64,000 bases of DNA from JAJPHW01 sp963771505 (lineage in GTDB: Bacteria > Acidobacteriota > Terriglobia > Terriglobales > Acidobacteriaceae). A program made the translations under genes and the position numbers. The notes under the pieces were generated by a model that searched no databases, was not told the DNA's origin, and saw only the letters and a list, made by a program, of their open reading frames with translations. The stretch is from contig CAVYTO010000002.1 in NCBI GenBank assembly GCA_963771505.1, positions 310,001 to 374,000 of the forward strand, given 5' to 3'. Of the stretch, positions 10,101 through 16,395 are shown piece by piece (within the stretch, counting starts at the first letter, position 1; every line of letters starts with the position of its first letter).

Positions 10101-10615
10101 CGACGGGGAAAGACGAAAGCATCACTACCGCAGGAATCATTACGAACCTGCGGGTACTCAAATCCAAACGTGGCGATTTTTATGCGCAGTGCGCGCTCGA
10201 AGACATGGCCGGAACGGTGGAGACGATCGTCTTTCCTGAGGCGTTTCGCAAACTCGGCGACAAAGTGAAGCTTGAAGTCCCGGTGCTGATTCGGGGAGGG
10301 GTGCGCATTGAAGAAGGAGCAAACCCGAAGTTGACGGTGAACGACATCCAGCCGCTTGAAGATGTGAAGGTGCCGCTGGCGAAGTCGCTGCGCATCCGCA
10401 TTCCACTGGAAAGCGCGAACGAAGATACGGTAGCCGATTTACACCGCTTGTTTTCTGACAAGAAAGGCGAAGCTAAGGTCCTGTTTGACGTGGAACGTCA
10501 GGGAGATTTCATGGTGGTGATGGAGGCAGAAGGCTATAATGTGCTTCCAGACCGTAATTTTATGGCGCGAGTGGAACAGTTGTGCGGACGCGGCGCAGTC
10601 CGGGTGATCAGCTAA
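7133..10615 (+). CDS. dnaE: DNA polymerase III subunit alpha
   Basis: This 1160-residue DnaE-type replicative polymerase is of normal length for the family. The N-terminal PHP domain begins FVHLHLHTDYSLLDGA. The palm active site MPDIDIDF holds the catalytic aspartates at about residues 411, 413 and 415. GPGRGSAAGS, the beta-binding and helix-hairpin-helix regions follow. A C-terminal OB fold is at about 1000-1080 (TAGIITNLRVLKSKRGDFYAQ). It starts 54 bases after the preceding gene, and the ATG at 7133 gives the conserved N-terminus directly. No separate editing exonuclease domain (PolC type) is present. Confidence 0.97.
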   Translation: MSQFVHLHLHTDYSLLDGACDVEKLCERAKQLGMPAVAMTDHGNIFGAVHFANAAKAAGIKPIVGCELYVCKKDDHNIDRTPPEGDTYNHLLVLAESEEGYRNLAKITSESSLHGFYYKPRISKKFLAEHSRGLIGLSGCLKGEVAEYLVEDKYDAARKAAAGYADIFGKDNFFLEIQDQGLEQEHRIHPGLFRLEKDLGMQLVATNDSHYLCEDDSHAQDVMLCIQTGKSIQDTNRMKFHGTDFYVKNYEEMARVFKDSPDVLTRTLAIAERCNMRIEKVSNPFPHFDVADGFTADSYFEHITREGFARRLEVLRQTETKGGLKHSISEYEQRLSREIAIIQQMQFAGYFLIVWDFIRYAREHDIPVGPGRGSAAGSLVSYSLGITDIDPLQHELLFERFLNPERISMPDIDIDFCMNRRGEVIQYVTQKYGRENVAQIITFGTMAAKAAIKDVGRAMDIPYADVDRIAKMVPTTLNIKLADAIKESPALQQACDTDPQIRALFDTALKLEGLVRNCGVHAAGVVISPRPLTDLVPLHKTKNDEIVTAFDMVAIEKMGLLKMDFLGLTTLTIIDDALKLIVLTSGTKLALDAIPFDDARTYEKVFHTGLTSGVFQFESGGMRDVLRRYRPDSVEGLTALNALYRPGPIQGGMIDDFIDRKHGRKKIEYELPELKEVLEETLGVIVYQEQVMQIANRLAGYSLGEADLLRRAMGKKNADEMAKQRERFVQGSVQRGFPQKKIEKIFDLMAQFAGYGFNKSHSAAYALLAYHTAYLKTHYPVEFMAALLTSVTGNTDDVVKYINECREMGIAVEPPDINVSDANFTPHGAAIRFGLAAVKNVGHNAIESIVAGRKKLGLYKSIYEVCENVDLRLLNKRVLESLIKSGAMDSLGRRAQLMAVLDKAMEHAQKAQRDAESGQHGLFGIFEDDHAVPQSAKLPDIPDWDEHTRLTNEKEILGFFITGHPLERYREKLDGLRALSTTEICAMKSSTGKDESITTAGIITNLRVLKSKRGDFYAQCALEDMAGTVETIVFPEAFRKLGDKVKLEVPVLIRGGVRIEEGANPKLTVNDIQPLEDVKVPLAKSLRIRIPLESANEDTVADLHRLFSDKKGEAKVLFDVERQGDFMVVMEAEGYNVLPDRNFMARVEQLCGRGAVRVIS

Positions 10616-10800
10616 ATTGAACATCTGTTGCGTAGTCGAGAGAGAGCGATAGCATGGCGAGCATAGTGCCTAAAGGCTTTGGAGTGCCTTTGCCAGGGAC
10701 GCCGCGATTGGTCGGCGCCGCGGTAGCTCTTTCTGGGGCGGATTTTCTTCTTTCAATGGTTGAAGCTGGCTGGGCCGGCAGAAATGGCAACGGCAGGACG

Positions 10801-11769
10801 ATGGAATTGGGCGACAAGGCGCAGAAAGAATTGTTGAAGATCGAGAAGCAGATCGCGCGGCTGGAATCTGTGCCAGGGCAGGACGAAGACACGCACACGC
10901 AGATTGACCAGCTCAATCAGCGCGTGACCATGCTGCGCGATCAGCTCTCGCAGAATCCTCTTCGCCCCAAATCGGCCTGGGAGCGCGCGGAGCTGGCGCG
11001 GCACCCGCAGCGGCCTTACCTGCTCGATTACGTGGAGCGCATCTTCACCGACTTCAGCGAGATTCACGGAGACCGTTCGTTCCGCGACGATCATGCAATG
11101 GTCTGCGGCATGGCGCGTTTTCACGGCGAAGAAGTGATGGTGATCGGGCAGCAGAAAGCCCGCGACACGAAGCAGAAAGTCTACCGAAATTTCGGAATGC
11201 CGAATCCTGAAGGCTACCGCAAAGCGCTGCGCACGATGAAAATTGCCGAGAAGTTTCAGCGACCGGTGATTTGCTTCGTCGACACCGACGGCGCTTATCC
11301 GGGCATTGACGCGGAAGAGCGCGGACAAGGCGAAGCGATCGCGCGCAATCTTCTGGAAATGTCGCGGCTGAAGATTCCCACCATTGCCATTGTGATTGGC
11401 GTCGGCGGAAGCGGCGGCGCGCTGGCGATTGCCGTAGCCGATCGTGTGTTGATGATGGAAAATTCCATCTATTCGGTGATCTCGCCGGAAGGTTGCGCGT
11501 CCATCATGTGGCGCGACGCTTCGAAGAAAGAACTGGCGGCGCAAGCCATGCGCATTACCGCCGAAGATTTGAAAGAACTCGGCATCATCGACGGCATCGT
11601 GCCCGAACCCGAAGGCGGAGCGCACCTCAACCACGAAGCCGCCGCCGAACTGGTCGACACCGCGCTGCAACAACACCTATCCGACCTGAACCAGCAGCCG
11701 CTGCCAGACCTCCTCGCTTCGCGCTATGCGAAGTTCAGGAATATGGGGCAGTTCTATCGGGTGGAGTAG
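10801..11769 (+). CDS. accA: Acetyl-CoA carboxylase carboxyltransferase subunit alpha
   Basis: AccA pairs with AccD to transfer CO2 from biotin to acetyl-CoA, the first committed step of fatty-acid synthesis. The 322-residue product has the typical start (coiled MELGDKAQKELLKIEKQIARLE), then ARHPQRPYLLDYVERIF, GDRSFRDDHAM, GAYPGIDAEERGQGEAIARNL and the oxyanion loops GVGGSGGALAIAVADRV and YSVISPEGCASIMW. A 49-residue in-frame extension to 10654 is possible but is not like any AccA N-terminus, so the ATG at 10801 was chosen. The gene follows dnaE by 185 bases; accD is not in the window. Confidence 0.95.
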   Translation: MELGDKAQKELLKIEKQIARLESVPGQDEDTHTQIDQLNQRVTMLRDQLSQNPLRPKSAWERAELARHPQRPYLLDYVERIFTDFSEIHGDRSFRDDHAMVCGMARFHGEEVMVIGQQKARDTKQKVYRNFGMPNPEGYRKALRTMKIAEKFQRPVICFVDTDGAYPGIDAEERGQGEAIARNLLEMSRLKIPTIAIVIGVGGSGGALAIAVADRVLMMENSIYSVISPEGCASIMWRDASKKELAAQAMRITAEDLKELGIIDGIVPEPEGGAHLNHEAAAELVDTALQQHLSDLNQQPLPDLLASRYAKFRNMGQFYRVE

Positions 11770-11838
11770 GTTCCGAAAAGCAGGCCCCCAGGCGTTCCTC
11801 AGGCGCAGCCCGTGTTAACTGCTCAGTAATATTTGGCT

Positions 11839-11874
11839 GGTGGCCCATTCAAGCCGCTTTTTGGCTTGAGTGGG
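11839..11874. repeat. REP-like palindrome
   Basis: GGTGGCCCATTCAAGCC is followed after a short loop by GGCTTGAGTGGG, forming a strong hairpin. The same palindrome family forms the right ends of the two 165-bp repeats nearby (for example 12030-12067). It lies in the 313-base gap 11770-12082, which holds only this and one 165-bp repeat. Confidence 0.6.
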
Positions 11875-11908
11875 TAACGTGCGCGGAGTTAACCTGTCCC
11901 CATGCCGC

Positions 11909-12073
11909 GGGTGGCCCAGCTTTACGTTTTTTGTAAAGCTGGGGATTCATGCTGCCTCCCACGAGATTTTCATGCTGGCTTCGCCCCATTGATTGATTCG
12001 CACTGCGCCTTAATTGGTTCGCTGGAAATGCCCCACTCAAGCCACAGAACGGCTTGAATGGGCCACCAGCCTG
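11909..12073. repeat. 165-bp MITE-like repeat, copy A
   Basis: The repeat begins GGGTGGCCCAGCTTTAC and ends TGGGCCACCAGCCTG. GGTGGCCCA and TGGGCCACC are perfect 9-bp inverted ends. Inside are a perfect hairpin (CAGCTTTAC/GTAAAGCTG around GTTTTTT) and a right-end palindrome (CCCACTCAAGCC/GGCTTGAATGGG). Copy B at 12657-12821 differs at about six positions by eye. The two copies bracket the TonB-C gene. Confidence 0.75.
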
Positions 12074-12082
12074 TGAGGGCTT

Positions 12083-12613
12083 CTACTGAGCGGATGCACT
12101 CTGAGCATGACCGGCTTCATGCGAAGACGTGTCACCGGCGGGAGGGCCTTTCTCGTACATGACAGTCGGCTTTACAGGGCGGGCCGTGATCTTCACGTCC
12201 AGAGAAGGAAGCATTTCGACTTTGGCGTTCGTCGCCTCGTCGGTTTCCGTGCCGGAGATTTCGTACGTGTAGGTCACCGTGAACTCGCCTATCACATCGG
12301 CAGCGAACCGCCACGTCTTCAGGTTCTCGATGGTCGGTGACTCAAGCAACCGTCCGCCAGCCGCCACACCGGGTTTGGACTGGACATCGGTTTTAACCAC
12401 GATGCCATCTTTGACGGCCACTCGCACGCTAACCTTACCCGTCACATGAGCGGCCTTCGCGATGGGAGGGTACACCGGCAGTGCTGCCCCCCGAAGGATC
12501 GGCGCTGCCGGTGCATTCGAAGCCGTCTGGCCGGAAGCGGAGATTGTTAACAGAACGGCGGCCAACAGACCGACGATACGAAGTTCATTTCGCACTGAGA
12601 TTTTCCTCCGCAT
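12083..12613 (-). CDS. TonB C-terminal domain protein, periplasmic
   Basis: This is a 176-residue exported protein with a signal peptide (hydrophobic LRIVGLLAAVLLTISASG, cut near residue 29). One TonB-C-like domain follows at about 40-120 (PVYPPIAKAAHVTGKVSVRVAVKDGIVVKT...LKTWRFA). The tail is acidic and His/Ser-rich. Such single-domain proteins are common in Acidobacteria. There is no N-terminal anchor beyond the signal peptide and no proline-rich spacer, so it is probably not a true energy transducer. It is isolated between the two 165-bp repeats and has no partner ExbB/ExbD here. Confidence 0.75.
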   Translation of the reverse strand: MRRKISVRNELRIVGLLAAVLLTISASGQTASNAPAAPILRGAALPVYPPIAKAAHVTGKVSVRVAVKDGIVVKTDVQSKPGVAAGGRLLESPTIENLKTWRFAADVIGEFTVTYTYEISGTETDEATNAKVEMLPSLDVKITARPVKPTVMYEKGPPAGDTSSHEAGHAQSASAQ

Positions 12614-12656
12614 CCTAGTGGGGAACCTGTGGGACTGTGGCTTTTGGAGTTTGGCG

Positions 12657-12821
12657 GGGTGGCCCAGCTTTACGTTTTTTGTAAAGCTGGGGACTCATGC
12701 TGCCTGCTGCGAGATTTTCATCCTGGCTTCGCCCCATTGATTGATTCGCACTGCGCCTTAATTGGTTCGCTGGAAATGCCCCACTCAAGCCAAAGAACGG
12801 CTTGAATGGGCCACCAGCCTG
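12657..12821. repeat. 165-bp MITE-like repeat, copy B
   Basis: This is the same orientation, length and inverted ends as copy A at 11909-12073, about 96% identical by eye. It fills half of the 307-base gap 12614-12920. A small minus-strand reading frame (12718-12960) ends inside it. Confidence 0.75.
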
Positions 12822-12960
12822 CCCAGAACGCGATCACATAAATCGAGCCTATGATCGCCACACAAACCCTAAACACGGGCGCATCAGTAAGGAAAAGGGC
12901 ACGAATCCAAACGACATACCATGGGATCAATGCAAGGGCGATTTTGCGTTTCCTTGTCAT
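12718..12960 (-). CDS. Possible small membrane protein running into a repeat
   Basis: This is an 80-codon frame with a basic N-terminus (MTRKRK) and two hydrophobic stretches (ALALIPWYVVWIRALFL and VFRVCVAIIGSIYVIAFWAGW). The last ~30 codons, from GWWPIQAVLWLEW, are simply the translation of repeat copy B. The repeat may therefore have cut off the original C-terminus. No ribosome binding site is obvious and the frame overlaps the start of the phosphatase frame on the other strand. It could be a remnant or chance; I do not recognise it. Confidence 0.3.
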   Translation of the reverse strand: MTRKRKIALALIPWYVVWIRALFLTDAPVFRVCVAIIGSIYVIAFWAGWWPIQAVLWLEWGISSEPIKAQCESINGAKPG

Positions 12961-13544
12961 CAGCGCGTAGAAGGATTATCGACAGACTGCATGATACACA
13001 CACGGATGTGCGCAAAGGCCTCATCGGCGTCAGTTATGATGACCCTGCTTTGAAGGCAACCGTATACCCCATTACCGACGCCACTCCCAATCGCATCGCC
13101 ATCGTAGCTCGACCTCGTCCCAACGATTGGCTTTGCGAAGAGATAAGCGCATTGTCTCGGGAAGGAATCGAAATCCTTGTTTCCATGCTTACAGACGAAG
13201 AGGCGGAAGAACTCGGATTGAATGATGAGTCGGCGGAATGCGCCGCTGCTGGAATCAGCTTTGTGAATGTGGCGGTTTCTGACCGCTCCGTGCCTTCGGA
13301 TACGAATGCGTTCTTGCGAATCGTTGAGCAATTGGCTATTCGGGTCAAGGAAGGACACTATTTAGCGGTGCACTGCCGCGCCAGCATCGGACGGTCGTCA
13401 GTACTCGCCGCGTCAATACTGGTACGACTGGGGTGGGATGCGAAAAAAGCATTCGACGCTATTGAGGCAGCACGAGGGTGTTCGGTGCCAGATACATTGG
13501 AGCAGAAGCGGTGGGTCATCGCCAACATTCCCGCAGTTCGTTGA
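12921..13544 (+). CDS. Dual-specificity / tyrosine phosphatase-like protein
   Basis: The core of this product is a small Cys-based phosphatase. ARPRPNDWLCEEISAL is an N-terminal signature of bacterial DUSP-like proteins. A likely general-acid loop is VSDRSVPSD, and the catalytic CX5R signature is VHCRASIGRSS, with Cys near residue 152 (codon at 13374). PDTLEQKRWV closes the domain. The start is uncertain: the conserved part begins near base 13024, and GTG at 13008 is another candidate. Bases 13024-13363 recur almost unchanged at 14294-14633. The substrate is unknown. Confidence 0.75.
   Translation: MGSMQGRFCVSLSSARRRIIDRLHDTHTDVRKGLIGVSYDDPALKATVYPITDATPNRIAIVARPRPNDWLCEEISALSREGIEILVSMLTDEEAEELGLNDESAECAAAGISFVNVAVSDRSVPSDTNAFLRIVEQLAIRVKEGHYLAVHCRASIGRSSVLAASILVRLGWDAKKAFDAIEAARGCSVPDTLEQKRWVIANIPAVR
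13024..13363 (+). repeat. 340-bp direct duplication, copy 1 (within phosphatase gene)
   Basis: This segment matches 14294-14633 over 340 bases with two differences seen by eye (13055 G versus 14325 A; 13323 G versus 14593 A). The copies are 1270 bases apart in the same direction. It covers the N-terminal part of the phosphatase and ends eleven bases before the catalytic Cys codon. Confidence 0.9.
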
Positions 13545-13546
13545 CT

Positions 13547-13565
13547 GGCGAAAAATCGCCTTTTC
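13547..13565 (+). terminator. Weak intrinsic-terminator-like hairpin
   Basis: GGCGA-AAAA-TCGCC followed by TTTTC lies directly after the phosphatase stop. The stem is only five base pairs and the T-run short. Confidence 0.35.
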
Positions 13566-13639
13566 ACTCATTGAGAGCCAATTAGCGAAAACGCCTGATT
13601 ACAGCAGCCAGCACGTACCTCGGATAAACTGGAACGGAT

Positions 13640-14179
13640 ATGGGTCGCAAAGTGTTCGTGCTTCATTCTCCTTTCACCCCAATCGCCGTTGCTGCGGCCC
13701 TCCGACGCTCGATTGACGAAGAACACAGGACGCTATTCAGCCTCTCGGGCTACCAAGGCGACAATCCTCTACTGGGCGAGGTGGGGGATAATGCGTTCCG
13801 AGTGCAAAAGCGCAAGTACTATCGGAATGACTTCGCTGGGCAATTCTATGCACACTTTGCGCCCGAAGTGGGAGGAACCAGAATTGAGGGCTACTTCGAT
13901 AGTCCGCGTTGGGCAAGATATTTCATGCGACTTTGGCTTGCCTTTGCTGCGTTGGGCGGAGCGCCGATTTTTGTGAGAACCATGATTGACATAGAGACTG
14001 GCAGCCATCACATGAGTGGAGACAAATGGGTTGGGTTGGTAGCGCCTATCGCATTAGTGTTGGGCGGAACCGTGCTACAGAAAGTGGGTCGTCAACTCGG
14101 AAAAAGCAATGAACGCGTCATCTTGCGAATGGTCCAGACCACGCTCGCTGCCCGTATGGAAGCGCCCCCGCCGCAATAG
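13640..14179 (+). CDS. Unrecognised membrane protein
   Basis: This 179-residue product has an N-terminal soluble part of about 90 residues (HRTLFSLSGYQGDNPLLGEV...YRNDFAGQFYAHFAPEVGGT). Two hydrophobic segments follow, at about 97-117 (YFMRLWLAFAALGGAPIFV) and 133-150 (WVGLVAPIALVLGGTVL), then a basic C-terminal stretch. I do not recognise a family. It lies between the intact and the truncated phosphatase copies. The sequence ATCGCCTTTTCACTCAT occurs both before it (13555-13571) and after it (14213-14229), which hints that this interval was shaped by the same duplication. Confidence 0.6.
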   Translation: MGRKVFVLHSPFTPIAVAAALRRSIDEEHRTLFSLSGYQGDNPLLGEVGDNAFRVQKRKYYRNDFAGQFYAHFAPEVGGTRIEGYFDSPRWARYFMRLWLAFAALGGAPIFVRTMIDIETGSHHMSGDKWVGLVAPIALVLGGTVLQKVGRQLGKSNERVILRMVQTTLAARMEAPPPQ

Positions 14180-14187
14180 GGTTAATC

Positions 14188-14703
14188 TTGGCTTGCACTC
14201 AACTGTTGAAATATCGCCTTTTCACTCATCAACCCGGTTCGGCCAATGCTCACCTGGTGAAAACGCCTGTTTTCGTCGGTGATACCGGCCAACTCGGCGT
14301 CAGTTATGATGACCCTGCTTTGAAAGCAACCGTATACCCCATTACCGACGCCACTCCCAATCGCATCGCCATCGTAGCTCGACCTCGTCCCAACGATTGG
14401 CTTTGCGAAGAGATAAGCGCATTGTCTCGGGAAGGAATCGAAATCCTTGTTTCCATGCTTACAGACGAAGAGGCGGAAGAACTCGGATTGAATGATGAGT
14501 CGGCGGAATGCGCCGCTGCTGGAATCAGCTTTGTGAATGTGGCGGTTTCTGACCGCTCCGTGCCTTCGGATACGAATGCGTTCTTGCGAATCATTGAGCA
14601 ATTGGCTATTCGGGTCAAGGAAGGACACTATTTTGTAAACCTCGGGGAAACCTCGGGGACATCCATGATAAGTAAAAGTCAAGAGGAGACGGAGGTCTCC
14701 TGA
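14188..14703 (+). pseudogene. Truncated second copy of the phosphatase gene
   Basis: The 171-codon frame carries the 340-bp duplicated segment (14294-14633), fused upstream to unrelated sequence and downstream to sequence next to the IS110 element. Identity with the intact gene stops at GHY, just before the CX5R catalytic loop, so the active-site Cys and Arg are missing. The new tail (VNLGETSGTSMISKS) comes from the IS-proximal DNA. It may still be translated, but it cannot be a working phosphatase. Confidence 0.75.
14294..14633 (+). repeat. 340-bp direct duplication, copy 2
   Basis: This is the second copy of 13024-13363, two differences by eye. The match ends at GGACACTATTT. Right after it is an 11-bp tandem repeat, AAACCTCGGGG twice (14637-14658). 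Confidence 0.9.
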
Positions 14704-14973
14704 CGCTTGGAAGAGTGGGGCCTCGAAGCGGCGTGGGGCGGATGAAGTTGGCGAACGGCGTGCGATCCGCAGCATCGGCCAAAGCAGCAGCTTGGCCAGA
14801 CATCCATTTGCGGGAAACGGGCGTGAACCCGGTCCACGAAGTATGAGTTAGGGTTGACCGGCCGGCCTCGATACAGACGGTAAGGAGCATCGGGAGCAAA
14901 GACTCCTCTGCCCAGTCCCCGAGTTGGCGAGGAACGGCCGGTGGATCGCGGCTGAGTTCGAAGGTTCTACTTC

Positions 14974-16020
14974 TTAGGCAGCTTTTTGTGTCAGTACTTC
15001 CGAGGGTGCGCGCACTTGGAAGCTCTGACCACTTTTGTCGACCGCCAGCAGATAGGCGACGAGTTTGCGGGCCACGGCCAGTGTGGCGCGGTTGCGATGT
15101 CCGCGTTCCAGTTCGCGGGCGTGCAACGCGGCCAGTTGCGGATTCCAGCGCGGCGCCAGTTTGGCGGCCTCGATCAGCGTGGTTTGCAGCCAGTGGTTGC
15201 GCTGCTTCGAGATGGGCCCGCGTTGCTGCTTGCCCGCCGAAGATTTCAAGGCCGCGGTCAGCCCGCAGTAACTCATAGCCTCGGAGTTGGAGCGAAAGCG
15301 GTGCGGGTCGCCGATCTCCAAGGCCCAGGTGAGAGCGGTAATTTCTCCCACGGCGGGAATGCTCATCAGGCGTTCGACGCGTTCGGCCAGTTCGGCATCG
15401 GCGAGCAACTCGCGGACCAGCCGCTTCTGTGTGTTCTCGAACATTTCCAGCGCCCCGCGACTCAACCGCAGCAGATCGATCACCGATTCCGGCACCTCTT
15501 CGAGATTTTCCAGTAGGTGGGCGAAGTATTTCTTGCGGTGCAGCTTCTCCTTCACGTAGAGCGCGCCGGTTTCCATCAGCAGCCCGGCCATCTTGTTCTT
15601 CATGCGCACCGCTTCGCTCACCACCAGGCTGCGATAACGCAGCAGGCGGCGCAGTTCGCGGATCCGCGGCGGCGCCACATAGCAGGCCGGCAAAAGATTG
15701 CAGCGTACCAGGTCGGCGATGGTGCGCGCGTCGATGGTATCGCTCTTCTTCTTGCCCGCGCTGATGGCTTTCATCTTGGCCGGATGCGCCATCTCCAACT
15801 GCTCGCCGTAGGACTGCAGCGTGTCGTAAATCCAGCCGCTGAACAAGGTTGCTTCCATCGCTCCGCGCCACGGTTGCGGACGGGCCGAGGCCCATTGCCG
15901 CAAGACCTCGCGTTGCGCCAGCACGCTGCCTTCTTCCACGATCTCGCCCGCGGCGGTCTTGACGCAGAAACTGATGGCTTTTTTGTGAACGTCGAATCCG
16001 ATATAGTGAAGGCTGTTCAT
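14974..16020 (-). CDS. IS110-family transposase (DEDD recombinase)
   Basis: This 348-residue IS110 recombinase opens with the RuvC-like DEDD domain: MNSLHYIGFDVHKKAISFCV (first Asp), AMEATLFSGW (Glu) and KKKSDTIDARTIADLV (DxxDAR). A coiled middle follows, then the Transposase_20 domain with SIPAVGEITALTWALEIGDPHRF, YCGL and the Ser-bearing KSSAGKQQRGPISKQRN. The ATG at 16020 is preceded by GGAGA and gives the family's usual N-terminus; an 18-residue extension is possible. The frame is intact. IS110 recombinases are guided by a non-coding RNA (bridge or seek RNA) made from the element's non-coding end. Confidence 0.9.
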   Translation of the reverse strand: MNSLHYIGFDVHKKAISFCVKTAAGEIVEEGSVLAQREVLRQWASARPQPWRGAMEATLFSGWIYDTLQSYGEQLEMAHPAKMKAISAGKKKSDTIDARTIADLVRCNLLPACYVAPPRIRELRRLLRYRSLVVSEAVRMKNKMAGLLMETGALYVKEKLHRKKYFAHLLENLEEVPESVIDLLRLSRGALEMFENTQKRLVRELLADAELAERVERLMSIPAVGEITALTWALEIGDPHRFRSNSEAMSYCGLTAALKSSAGKQQRGPISKQRNHWLQTTLIEAAKLAPRWNPQLAALHARELERGHRNRATLAVARKLVAYLLAVDKSGQSFQVRAPSEVLTQKAA

Positions 16021-16095
16021 AGGGTTCTCCAAGTGAGCTTTCTGAGCCAGCGCTTTCTTCGCCGGTCTCAGCATCGTAGCCGCTTCGAGAACCCT
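16021..16095 (-). ncRNA. Structured leader of the IS110 transposase, possible bridge-RNA part
   Basis: On the transposase strand, AGGGTTCTC (16095-16087) pairs perfectly with GAGAACCCT (16029-16021), which abuts the ATG and covers the GGAGA ribosome site. Inside is a second stem: CTGAGACCGGC (16071-16061) with GCTGGCTCAG (16051-16042), one bulge and one G-U pair. The position just upstream of the gene fits the guide RNA of IS110-group elements, or a hairpin that limits transposase translation. No expression evidence is available. Confidence 0.4.
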
Positions 16096-16239
16096 TCTTC
16101 ATTTCACTTATGCATTCATACAGACGGAAGTGACCCCAAATTACTTGCTTTGAATCCCACCGTGAACCTACTGATGTACGAGAATCCAGACGGCAAGCCT
16201 GCCTCAAGATTGTTCTACGGTGGTGGGTGATGATTGTAG

Positions 16240-16378
16240 AGCCGAGTGCGCCCCTGCGGGGCGGACTAGACACTGCATCGCTTGCGGCACGGCTGAAGCC
16301 GTGCCCTTTCCCAAAGGCCTGTCCCAAAGGCTTGAGGCCCGGAGACAGGCGCTCTGCGGCAGATGCGAATCTGCCGCG
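16240..16378. repeat. Cluster of short palindromes before miaB
   Basis: Several hairpins follow each other: CGCCCC/CGGGGCG near 16250, GGCACGGCTGAAGCCGTGCC near 16287, and GCGGCAGAT-GCGA-ATCTGCCGC at 16356-16377. The 375-base gap 16021-16395 holds only the IS110 5' end and these. One of them may end transcription or lie in the miaB leader. Confidence 0.5.
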
Positions 16379-16395
16379 CTATACTGGCTTTAGCC

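Larger units (their letters stand above)
14634..16200 (-). mobile_element. IS110-family insertion element (ends approximate)
   Basis: One transposase gene is flanked by non-coding DNA: about 340 bases on its 3' side (14634-14973) and about 180 bases on its 5' side (16021 to about 16200). No terminal inverted repeats or target duplication were found, as is usual for IS110. The left limit is set where the phosphatase duplication breaks off; the right limit is a guess. The rest of the phosphatase gene is not found on the far side, so this is not a simple insertion into an intact copy. Confidence 0.65.

Noticed and set aside
10654..10800. N-terminal extension of AccA
   Set aside because: The 49 added residues are not like any AccA N-terminus; the ATG at 10801 gives the usual coiled start. 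Kept as a remote possibility because GAGAGAG lies before 10654.
14615..16327. 570-codon minus-strand open frame across the IS110 element
   Set aside because: It is a different frame of the same strand as the IS110 transposase; its translation is Arg/Gly-rich with no recognisable motif, while the transposase frame has all family motifs.
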